A stretch of DNA of 60,000 nt from positions 17,315,669 through 17,375,668 of the forward strand of contig NC_087072.1 in assembly GCF_026151205.1 (NCBI RefSeq). Reading direction: 5' to 3'. A model generated the notes under the pieces. That model searched no databases. It was not told where the DNA came from and saw only the letters and a list, made by a program, of their open reading frames with translations. How positions within the stretch are numbered: the first letter of the stretch is position 1; each line of letters opens with the position of its first letter. Made by a program: the position numbers and the translations under genes. This DNA is from Bolinopsis microptera. Taxonomy: Eukaryota > Ctenophora > Tentaculata > Lobata > Bolinopsidae. This document shows, in pieces, positions 50,476 to 60,000 of the stretch.

Positions 50476-53400
50476 CTAAAACTGATTGCCAGGTAAAGCA
50501 TTTGGAGCCTTGTAGTTGCTGTTGGGGTTCTTGACAGTCTCGTCGATAGACAGAATTGTGCAACATGCTTCACAGGCAGCTGTTAAAGCGTTTATCTTGA
50601 CGATAGAGGGTTCCCAAACACAAGCTTCGAAGTTATCGGCGATGTCTTCAGAGGTGATGTCCACTCCCATCCACTTTCCTCCTGAAGAAGAATCATCTAG
50701 AATATGTTAGTAAGGGCAGCAATCAAGGATAGCAATACTAGTACTATACGGTCGAAATTGAATAAAGAATTAGATTAGGTAAATGTAGTACATGTAGTAG
50801 ATTTACATTATCTACTTCTTCATTCAATTTCGACTGTTAAATTCAGCCACTAAAAAAGGAGGAGAAAAGCGACAAAAATAAGCGAAAAAACGTTCCATGC
50901 ATCCAATAAATACTTACCTTGGGCATGCTTCTGTCTCAGTTTGTTGAGAATTGTGATGGCATCAAATCCAGCATTGTCACACAGTTGTCTGGGAATGATC
51001 TCGAGTGCCTTAGCATAAGCTGTGATCAGCAACTGTTCTTTTCCTGAAACAAGGAGCCTTTAAAAAGGAGTTTCCAAGAAAAGAGTGTTTAAAAAAGGAG
51101 CATGTTTTTTAAATGGTTGTAAAAAGAAATCGCATTAAAGCAAATAAGACTGCACGAGTAGCTGTTACCATGAATTGTCTTGGCGTAATTTCTCAGCTCT
51201 TTGCTGAGTTCCATCTCGATGGCACCACCTCCGGCAACAATCGAGTCGTTCTTCAATGCCCTAGAATAGTCAAAAATTATTACTTAGCAATGCAAAAGAA
51301 CTTGACCCCGACGTGATTTGAACACGCAACCTTCTGATCTGGAGTCAGACGCGCTACCGTTGCGCCACGGAGTCATATGTCAAGAAAGTAATATTTCCCT
51401 ATTTAATCATGATATAATTGCAACGTCCCCATCACACTGGTTCGATTATAAGTCAAGTTGGGTGGTTGTGAGAGGGACGAATCAAATTTATCCGAAAGGT
51501 CGTAACCTTCCAAAAATGTTTATGTTTGGCCGGCGATTGAAAAAGTGAAAGAGAAATACTCGCAGGAGGTGAATAGAAAATTAAAAAAGGCTTTAATATT
51601 TGGAAAAACTAAGCCCTTCTGATTTGAATGCAGAAGAAACTCACTTCGCCTCCCCACCCCCTCCCATCAGCAATATTATCCGAATGTCATTTATAACCGA
51701 TCAAGGTTGCACATAAAAATATGGAAAGTTCAGAAGCCTTCAATAATTAAAAAATCGCTGACCGATTAGCTGAAATGCCTATTCATGTTGTGGCTCTGAA
51801 AGTAAAAGGTGTATTTTAACAATTTAAACAATTACCTTCTGACGATCATGATGGCATCGTGAAGAGATCGTTCTGTCTCGTCAATGAACTGTTCCGCTCC
51901 TCCTCTTAGGATGAGGGTACAAGTCTTTGCCTTGGGGCACCCCGTGAACAAATTGTACCTGTTAGAAATAACATTCAGATTTCAGATTACATGTTCCACA
52001 GCCGGCAAATATTTAGAAACAAGGAATAACATCCACGAAAAACAGTTAAAATTTGAAAAAATTAAAGTTGTCGGGGGGAAATCTATTCTCTATACTACTA
52101 ACTGAAGCTCACCTTTCGTTACCGATCTGAACCTCCTCGAACAACTGGCACAGACCCATGTCCTGATCCCTGATGTCGTTAACAGTGGTGAGGATAGTTC
52201 CTCCGCAAGCTTTTACTGTCCTGTTCAGATCCTCCTGTGTGACTCGGCCCGCACAGAAAATGTCCCTGAGTGAGGACATTTTAGAATAATGCTCTGGTTA
52301 ATTATCTATAATATCTTTAATTGAGATGACAGAATGTTTCAATTGTGCTCCTTTGTGTAACGGTCAAACTTTTAGTCCCAATACTCTTTAGTCTGAATAC
52401 TTAATTTAGTTCATACCTGTCAGCGAAGTATTGTGTGGCGACATCGCCAATGGGGAGTTTTGATAGGATGATCTTGGCTCCTGAAGCTACCATCAGGTCG
52501 AGCTTAGCGTACAGAATGTTCCACTCGGCGTCAACGATCCTTTGGTATTCCTAAAATTTTTTAATGATTCCTGGATATGATTACACAGACTATTGAAAGG
52601 GTATTGAATAAACAATTTAAGCTATAACTTACAGCTTCGACCAAGGATGGCCAGCGTACAAATTTAAGAATAAAAGAGAAGCCAAGACAAATAACCAATA
52701 AACATAAGATGGATGTAAAATGGTAAACCTACCTCAACATTATCAATCCTGCATTCAGCGTTGTCACGCTCTGCTTTAAGTTCCAGTTCAATGTTCAAAC
52801 TCAGGACCTTAGGTTGTTTGTATGTCTTGGGCTGCATTTCAAATCCAGCGTATGAAAAGGTTTTCTTGAAAGCGACACCTCCAATTAACTGGGAGTCGGT
52901 AACGGATCCACCGGTTACTTTCTTGATACCTGAAAGGTTTTTAATGTTGTAAACTATTTAAGGTGGCATCTTACTACTATTTAACACGATCGAAGAGTGT
53001 AGTCAAGGAGTAAAATTGAATAAACTATAATATGTATACCAGTATGAACAAGTACAGAAATTGTAAATCTGTTTTAACCTAAGGTTTAGGTCAAAAATTG
53101 TAACTGGAGAAAATCACTAGAAATGAAAGGTTTTGTCAGCTTACTTACATCACGACAAAAAAGTGGAAAAAAGATAGTTTGCCACAGTCTAAAGCTCACC
53201 AATCATGTTCAGAGGGAGAAGAGTATCAAGACACATAACTGCGTCTACGACCATATCAGAAAAGAAATCTTTGTTGTAGGCGATGAGTTTGGAGCACATG
53301 GAGGTGGAAGCACACTTCTTCAGAAGTTCACGCTGTTCCCTGAACAAAATAATTGTGTAATGAGTTTAACACATAGTTCAGAGTCAAGTAGTCTCGTTCA

Positions 53401-56400
53401 CGAGCGCCACGATCGCGAAATGAATTAACCAGAATAATAGAATACTATCAGAAACTTACATAGGATCGTCCCTCTTAACTGTCACTTGAACCTCTTGGAT
53501 TTTCTTGAGAGCCTGAAATGGAGATATTTAATAGGTAATAAATTTACTCGATGAAAAAGCAAATTTTGTGAGTTTAGCGCATGAATGATGTAGTCGTTGA
53601 AACTATCTTGCTAGAACATTCCAAATTTCAGCACGCAATATGCGCGCATTTTTGTATTTTTGAATGGACTTGCGACTTAATACTGTCACCGCGCGCTACG
53701 TTTACGACTCGATAAATGTCGTTATTACTTGATTTCGTCAATATCAAGCAAGCTTAAATGAAAGAAAGACTTCAGAGACCAGTCTAGAAACCATTGTTTC
53801 AACGTATTCAACGAAACAATATGAAAATAATTACGTTAAAACGGTTACTGAATAAAACGGAAAAGAAACTAACAAAAGCGGTGGCTTTTCTGAAACTTCT
53901 GATGATTATTTGAGAGTTCATTCCATCCTCGATGTAAGGCTTGGCTTGCTTCATGAATTCTCCAGCTAACAACGTAACGGTCGTTGTACCATCACCAACC
54001 TGTCGTTCATTAACCGTTATACCATTGAAGGGTGATTCAAGGAGTCATAAAACATGGGACAATATCTTGTATTTAGACTTTCTATTGCAATAAAATGTAG
54101 ATTTGAAACATTTTCTCAAATCGAGAACGGAAAATTGTAAAGCTTGTTGCCATGGTAACATTGCTAAGTTTTGTGTACCTCGGCATCTTGAGATCTAGCG
54201 ATGTCGACCAATGTTTTGGCTGCTGGATGTACGATGTCCAGTAAACCAAGGATTGTGGCACCATCGTTAGAAATCGTTACTTTCTCTGTAATTAGTTTCA
54301 GAATCAATTCAATGGATAGATTACTATTAATTTTCTAATAAACAATATATATTCCTAGAATCAAAGAATGTATTAATTATGTGATAATTATGTATCATCA
54401 CTCGAAAGTCTACTTGGTAGAGGAGTCTTACTTGTCATAATAAAGAAACCAGATGTAGATAATTAACTCCTTACCTCTGCTATCCACAATGAGTTTGTCC
54501 ATGCCTCTGGGACCAAGAGTGGTACGGATAGCTTCCACTACCATCTGACAAGCGTTGATGTTGCTCACTATTTGAGGGACTCCCTGGGAAGTGTCAGTTC
54601 CCTCCTTCAACAGGATGATTCGGGGTTGCTGCGAAATGAGAGATAACGTTTAATTATCTAGTAACTAACAGTAAAAAGGTTTGTAAGTTAAAACATATAA
54701 CAATGTGGTTTAATTACGTAAGTTAGATCTAAAGTCAATTTATGTTTAGTGACTTCAGTAATATTTATCATGGGACTTGACTCCTGCTCCGGACCATTAC
54801 AGAAACTAGCTAGGTGAGATCAGATATATGCTGTGTAATTATGGATGGCATGAGACACAATTGAGATACTGGAGGTCACCAAAATGTACTACCGGTAGTA
54901 AATTTTAAAATAATAATAATAATAATAATAAGTAGGAATTTATACATCGCTTTATAGCCATAAAGAACTCAAAACCCAAAGATTCAGTTCAAACCATCTA
55001 AAGCGACTCATGAGTAACATGTACATAAGAACTTATTTTTATGAAGTATGGATTTTATGAGAAAGGTAATACATGATACTTATACAAATACGTTTTCAAA
55101 GAGATGAGTTTTTAGTTTCTTTTTAAATAAGACGATATCGGTTATGATCAATATGAACTGTCCTGGACCGAAACACAGTTTGGACGGACTTTCTCTCCGA
55201 TTTAGGACTGAAGTCATTACAGATTACAACATGTGCACAGGCGGGTCAGAGGAAAATTTATTGAAGCCTAAATAATTGTGAATGGATTGGTTGAGTATGG
55301 AGAGATATTTTTAATATGAGTAGATCAGGAAATAAAATTGTTAGCACTTTATTTACAATATTGATAGAAATATTAGAATGCTGTCAAATGCTGTGAAAGT
55401 TGTTATAGACACTAAGTTGTTATACACACTGACTGTGGCATAGACCAATTCACGAGCAAGGCGAGTGCAAACACCCCGCCGCAGGCGAAAAATTTTGAAT
55501 TTTGTAAAGGCATAAAAGCCATGGAAGCAATTTGGTTATAGAGGTCTATTTGAATTCCAAACAAATATTTCGAAATTTAGGAGTAACTTCTCAAAAATTT
55601 CCTCTTTTTCCTCCCGTTTTTTCCTCCCAAAAAAATTTCCTCCCAGAATGCCTGGCAAGATGGCGTGTTTCTGGATGTGGGGACTATGCCGATGATATGG
55701 CAGTGATGGACAATACCGGAGACGGGTTGCAAGAATCCACTGACCTTATCGCTCACTACAGCTCTTATGATGGGTTGGAGATCAACACCAAAAAGACAAG
55801 TAACTTTGTCTATCTGGGTGCCAACATTAGTTGGAATGGTGCAAAACACTACTATGAAGCAGATGAAGCGTTTTGAGGTTTTCCATCTGACCTCCCTGAG
55901 AAGAATCTTGAAGAATGTTGAAGATAAAGTGGTTTTACCATGTCTCCAATGATGAAGTTCTCAGGCGTGCTGGCGTAAAGTCTACAGACACTTTCATGTA
56001 CTACTAGACTACGGTGGTATGGACACGTAAGAATGCCAGAGACTAGGTTACCAAATTTTCTACTGGAGTGGAAACCTAACTATGGAAAGCGATCGAGAGG
56101 GAGACCCCGAAAAGGCTGGATGGCCTGTGTACTCGAGGATGCTGCTAACTTTACAGGTGTTGACAACATCAGCCGAGATGAAGTACGACAGTTAACACTG
56201 AACCAAGTGGAATGGAGGAAGCTGTTACGTCGTACAAGAGATGTGTGTGATGCAGGAGACCTCTTCATGTAGCATGTATGTATGTCAAATAACTTTTTAT
56301 CATAACGTGTTATCAGCTTTGGAACAAGTTGCCATCTTATGTTAAAAATTCGCAGTCTGTTATTGATATTAAAATTAATCTTGATAAATTTAAGAAGATT

Positions 56401-56788
56401 AACATGTTTTAGTAGACACAGGCAACTTCTGTTTCAGATGTAGTTTTACGGAAAATATAGGGAGTAAATTATATTGATAAGAAGAAACAGTGCAGCAGGT
56501 TAAATATTTGCATAATAATCCTTGTGGCCAAAAATAAACAAAACCATAATTAATTGCAGCTGCTTTCTTTGTCCCAAACTTAACAGTAAATCAGAGTTTT
56601 AATGCAATAGGGTTCAGCCAAATAAAGTCATGGGCTATTTTGCTTAAAGTAGTCCATTTGACCATTTGCTTGATATACATGTGTATATATGTATAAGGGC
56701 TCAAAGTGTTAAGAATACACCATAATACTACAATCTAATTAATTATTTCGAAAAATTAATTTAAATCACTCACCATTGAATTCATCAT
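50476..56788 (-). CDS. CCT7: T-complex protein 1 subunit eta (CCT7), 13 exons
   Basis: Coding exons: 56774-56788, 54475-54628, 54179-54285, 53874-53999, 53460-53512, 53200-53339, 52733-52929, 52417-52550, 52113-52265, 51836-51958, 51169-51260, 50918-51043, 50476-50681. All junctions are gt-ag, phases agree, and the sum is 1626 nt, 541 residues, matching CCT7 length (about 543). It is one of eight subunits of the cytosolic TRiC/CCT chaperonin that folds actin, tubulin and other proteins using ATP. Chaperonin signatures: TLGPRGMDK at 42-50, NDGATIL at 63-69, GDGTTT at 94-99 (split by intron 3), AGGGA at 410-414 and SIDETVKNP near 518-526. Eta-specific context includes DIADNFEA and CVWEP in the last exon. 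The C-terminus ends NALPGNQF, without the Gly/Arg-rich tail seen in mammals. Exon 1 encodes only MMNSM. Intron 1 (2145 bp) holds LINE debris; the others are 120-575 bp. Confidence 0.96.
50748..50837 (-). ncRNA. Long miRNA-like or foldback hairpin in CCT7 intron 12
   Basis: A 90-nt inverted repeat. The 44-nt arms pair at all but about six positions, plus one G-U wobble on the CCT7-sense strand; the outermost core is GTCGAAATTGAAT against its complement. It lies wholly inside the 236-bp intron 12 and would be transcribed with CCT7. Length and mismatch spacing fit an intronic pre-miRNA, but the loop is very short (a few nt) and a tiny foldback MITE would look the same. Expression is unknown. Confidence 0.45.
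51294..51297 (-). terminator. RNA polymerase III terminator of tRNA-Trp
   Basis: A TTTT run on the minus strand begins 6 nt past the discriminator base of the tRNA, as expected for Pol III termination. Confidence 0.7.
51303..51374 (-). tRNA. tRNA-Trp (anticodon CCA)
   Basis: A complete 72-nt cloverleaf on the minus strand inside CCT7 intron 10. The 7-bp acceptor stem GACTCCG/CGGGGTC has one U-G pair. The A box is TGGCGCAACGG, the anticodon loop reads CTCCAGA with CCA, and the B box is GGTTGCGTGTTCAAATC with a 5-bp T stem. The discriminator is A and no CCA is encoded. There is no tRNA intron. Nearly every position follows the eukaryotic tRNA-Trp consensus, so it is very likely functional. Confidence 0.97.
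54908..55035 (-). mobile_element. LINE/SINE 3' tail of L2/CR1 type in CCT7 intron 1
   Basis: On the minus strand the segment reads CATGAGTCGCTTTAGATGG, then GGCTATAAAGCGATGTATAA and a (TTA)n tail. It matches the plus-strand copy at 40961-41100 over about 105 bp. The (ATT) tail and GCTATAAA end suggest an L2/CR1-type 3' end. Confidence 0.65.
55640..56275 (+). pseudogene. Degenerate LINE reverse transcriptase fragment in CCT7 intron 1
   Basis: Three frames must be combined. [17 protein letters not shown] near 55683 is RT motif [16 protein letters not shown] near 55870 and [13 protein letters not shown] near 55948 follow, then [11 protein letters not shown] and [12 protein letters not shown] near 56045-56110 as the C-terminal signature. 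At least two frameshifts and stops kill it. It lies antisense to CCT7. The same family leaves pieces at 13.5-13.9 and 15.5-15.7 kb. Confidence 0.85.
56300..56412 (+). pseudogene. CR1/Jockey-like LINE C-terminal stub
   Basis: One frame ending in TAG at 56410-56412 reads [16 protein letters not shown] and [12 protein letters not shown], the terminal WNKLP block of CR1/Jockey-type reverse transcriptases, comparable to LPYWNKLPPDVK in the fragment at 15.0 kb. Only about 37 codons survive. It is a different family from the fragment immediately upstream. Confidence 0.75.
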
Positions 56789-57250
56789 CTTGAGACTTCA
56801 AGGATATCCTATAAAAAAGATTTGGTTAAAGCTTTTGTTACAATAATATCCAGAGAGTATACTATCATTTTGTAGTTCTACAGTTATAGAATCTAGGTCT
56901 TAAGCTACCTTTTGCTTGGACTTTAGAGCCGACCTAAGTCAATCAGTAAGTCAGTCTACCTTAAGCTTGCAAGATAAAATACAGTGACCACTGACCAACC
57001 TAAAATAAGGGTTAGTCCTAACATTGCAGATGATTAACCATGAATGCAAATGTTAACATAAATTCTCTGTCTTCGAAAAACATGTTTAAATCTGATACAA
57101 AATAACACCAATAAGGAATATTCGGTCCACGTCAAAATGCCACTCCTGAGATGATAGAGGAGGAGCAAAACAAAAGAAAATGTTCTCATAAGATCAAACT
57201 GTGTAAGGAACTGACACAGTTCAAATCCTCATCTACTTTCTCTTAACCTC
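56789..57250. other. 5' flank of CCT7
   Basis: Immediately upstream of the CCT7 ATG on the minus strand is a pyrimidine-rich stretch followed by ATAG (about 56800-56812). This could be a 5' UTR 3' splice site or a spliced-leader acceptor. I see no TATA box or other gene. Confidence 0.4.
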
Positions 57251-57445
57251 TTAACTCTCATCAGCATGTGCTTGGCACAGAGCTCTTGTTGTCTGCGCAG
57301 ATCTATTCGCATAGAAGAAATCTGGAACTGCAGTAGCAGTCCTCCCACAGGCACTTTCTTGACCCACTGTACAAACTAGGCAGTATGCTTCTCCAAGAGC
57401 AGCCAAAAGCCTCCTCGTCTTTCCGTCTATCATGGTCTCTGGCAT
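57251..57445 (-). pseudogene. Possible transposase relic with a DGK...CxxC motif
   Basis: Sixty-four codons on the minus strand including ETMIDGKTRRLL, GEAYCLVCT and, near the end, TTRALCQAHADES. A DGK followed by an AYCxxCT zinc-knuckle-like pair recalls the middle of Transib/RAG1-like transposases. The upstream and downstream sequence is broken by stops. This identification rests on short motifs only; a chance ORF or another transposon family remains possible. Confidence 0.28.
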
Positions 57446-59803
57446 TCAATGGTTACTTTATTTTGTTGCCCACACAAACTCCGAGTTCCCAGAGTTGTTT
57501 CCCTCAACAACAACTCTGGAAACATCACCCAAATTGCCCAATTCTTCTTTACCCAACACCAGGAACAGTGAGTGCTCTTTCAGAAAACGGGGATGCTGGA
57601 GACTCCTCATTTAAAAGATGACAGTTCCGCTGCTTTTTTCACGTATCTCCAGAAAGCAAAACATGTACATGATGTTGTCTGTTTATTCATTGTGCTACTG
57701 AAAAATTGTATAACACCCCGACTCATCAACATTCAACATGACACCATCCTTAATTTCAACCACAAGTTCTCGCTCTGTCCCTGTGTGAGCATGGACAAGG
57801 AGTAACCTTGAAATGGCCATACTCAAACTGTCCTTATAGTATAGGTGAACCATACACCAGGAAAATAATTAAATACTTTAACACCTTGGCAGTCTGTCTG
57901 TATTGCTGAAAATTTCCCACATTTACCAGAGACAGAATAGTTTGGCTCATCTGGCAAAACTTCTTAAACTGAAACCTGATCTGCCTCTCTTATCATCATT
58001 AATTCTTTTCCATATCAGGTTCTCATTTTGCATTCTATACCATGAATAGTTTTACCGTATTTTTGTTTTCCATAAACATTTTTTTCAAAAAAAGTAAAGA
58101 TGGTTTGAAGTGATGGGAATTTAGGATGAGTGGGGTAGGTAGGTAGGTTTTTCGTGTCGTGTCAGGTGTCACACAGGAAAATATGTCCTCTTTCATAAAA
58201 TTACACACAGCGTAAAAAGTGGATTTTGGTAATGCCGTGACTTACATTCAAGCCAGTATCGAGGAATAACTTCATTCGATCACAATTACAATGAATTTAG
58301 CATTTATTTTAATGGAATCTTTTGTTGTGCCACTATAATACGTCTGCCCCGGCCCGGTGCCTGCCCAGGTCAATAAAGTAGTCAAGCATCATGATGTTAT
58401 AACGTTGAGCATTCTCAACCAGCAGATGGGGGAAATCCCACGAAGGACCAAACAGATCTAAATACCTTACTCGGGATTATTATGACCGGGATAAAGTGGC
58501 GGGTTTAGGGTAATTTCGCCATATTTTTCCCGAACCACATTTTCACTGGTCGTTAATAAACCCGCCGACTCAGCTTTTAGGGTTCCCAAGGGGTATGGGT
58601 TCTCACATTTTAATCGTTGTCTTATATTCACTAAAGAAGACTATTGGGACACTTGTTGTAGGTTTTTCGACTTCATTTGGCTAAAATTGCAAAAAATTCA
58701 CCTTTTTGCCCAATCTTGTCATATATCCTTATTGTCAAAGTTGATTTAAATAGTATATATAGGCCAATTTTTAATTTCTTAGGTATTGACTATCTCTACA
58801 TAATGAAATAGGACTCAAAGTAAAAGTAACAGTTAAATTAAAACTTGAATTAATTAAAACTGTCAATAACATGAATCAGTTTCATCAGTCATTTATTCAT
58901 AATTCTAAACAATGTGAACGATGCATTCTTTCGAAGATTTTCTACAAATTGAGTCATAATGGTTATTTGATACACGTAAACATTTAATGCTAATTCAAAA
59001 CAACGAATTTTCTAGAGTGCTAGACTACCAACACGTTACTAGCAATGCGAAAATTTCTAAACTTGCTTATTTCTAATAAGGAAATTTACATCTGAGACAA
59101 AATTTTTGAATCTAAATTGAAAGGTTGGACACCGGTAAAATGGCGACCGGGAAAATGTGGTGGGTTTTGAGCAATTTCGCCATAAATAAAATAAATAAAT
59201 AAATAAAGTCAATTTTTACAGCACAGCAATATATATCTAAATATCAGATCCTCTGTAATCATAATGTATAAAAAAAGGAGCTTTTCTCTGTGCTGAAGGA
59301 TGAATCAAGGCAGATCATGGTTCTGTTAGCAGGCCACCCTAGTTATGGACAATACATATATATAAAATAATTAAATTATAATTTTAAAATTGTGTCAAGA
59401 TTGAACTAAAACATAACTCAGGGTAAAATAGACGTATTCCCTTCGTCAAATTAACTATTTACAATACTAAACTTAAACGAACTCCGGGTAAAATAAACGT
59501 AATCCCTTTGTCAAACTTGCTATTTACAATAAGTTAATAAATTAATACGGTTGAAAATTATTTCATATTCAATAACAATGTAGCATCAATATAATTGATA
59601 CAAATGAGGAGCATACATAGCAGTGAGAATTGCACATAACAGGAGGACTGGAGGTATGGAGCAATAATGATTGACAGTGCACCTTTCCACTGATGTTCCT
59701 AATTTCCTGTAATAGCTTAATAGGCATGGAAATACTTTGATTGCAGGGGATAGATTGGATTCACCTATGTACTGAGATAACTTAACCGAAATAACATAAC
59801 TGC
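57446..59803. other. Gene-poor region with dispersed repeat motifs
   Basis: The phrase GACCGGGAWAAWGTGGYGGG followed by AATTTCGCCATA occurs at about 58488 and 59143 in direct orientation, and part of it in inverse near 58530-58553. A roughly 74-bp tandem duplication (GGGTAAAATARACGTA...CTATTTACAATA) lies at 59398-59530. No gene recognised. Confidence 0.5.
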
Positions 59804-60000
59804 CTAGATACATTGGCTAGTGTTGGGTGGGATCATGAATTTATCGTAAGAGTTATCCCCTTGGTAATTCTCATCAGTTAGCACCATATTCATAAGAGTT
59901 TCTTTGTATAACTTAGAAAATTTCTTAACGTCGTCACACTCTCTAAGGGACTTTGGTAATATGTTCCAGGCCTTAGTTCCTAGATAGTTAAACTCCTTGT
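59804..60000 (-). pseudogene. LINE reverse transcriptase C-terminus, cut by the window edge
   Basis: The minus strand is open from 60000 to a TAG at 59804-59806. It begins KEFNYLGTKAWNILPKSLR and continues through KKFSKLYKETL, the standard terminal block of CR1/Jockey-type LINE ORF2 proteins (Trp-Asn-x-Leu-Pro). The remainder of the element, if present, lies beyond the window. The visible part has no stop or frameshift. Confidence 0.8.

Overview
The window is nuclear DNA of an animal, probably an AT-rich, repeat-laden marine invertebrate; the lineage is not decided by anything I can see. Support for this: a spliced CCT7 chaperonin gene with 12 introns, two Gi-type G-protein alpha genes, a eukaryotic tRNA-Trp without encoded CCA, several non-LTR retrotransposon families, a hAT-type non-autonomous DNA transposon, and very long perfect dinucleotide and minisatellite arrays. 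Nothing looks bacterial in organisation (no operons), though one secreted propeller gene has a bacterial-type repeat.

Layout. 0-3.4 kb: non-coding, with a 263-bp palindromic DNA transposon. 3.45-4.74 kb (+): a three-exon gene for a secreted protein of five FG-GAP/VCBS-like repeats; the first exon encodes a signal peptide. 5.46-8.46 kb (-): an intact endonuclease/reverse transcriptase ORF of a non-LTR element. 9-13 kb: inverted-repeat elements and a degenerate interstitial telomere tract. 13.5-15.7 kb: LINE debris of two families in opposite orientations. 16.6-20.6 kb (+): tandem intronless-coding Gi alpha paralogues whose last 114 nt are almost identical. 20.7-50.4 kb: no convincing coding exon. 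This stretch holds long CA, GT and GA arrays, minisatellites of 12 to 51 bp, a 3-kb 14-bp satellite interrupted by what looks like a damaged copy of its own right flank, and a clean hAT MITE with 8-bp target duplications. 50.5-56.8 kb (-): CCT7, reconstructed exon by exon to 541 codons, with tRNA-Trp in intron 10, a long miRNA-like hairpin in intron 12 and LINE debris in the 2.1-kb intron 1. 57-60 kb: low-information DNA with a possible transposase relic, repeated motifs and a LINE 3' end running off the edge.

The host genes have no evident joint pathway: G-protein signalling, cytosolic protein folding and a secreted propeller protein are simply neighbours. The strongest new observations are the hidden signal-peptide exon of the FG-GAP protein, the sharp gene-conversion-like tract between the Gi genes, the intronic hairpin in CCT7, and the probable assembly artefact inside the 14-bp satellite. 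No clearly novel multi-gene system was found.
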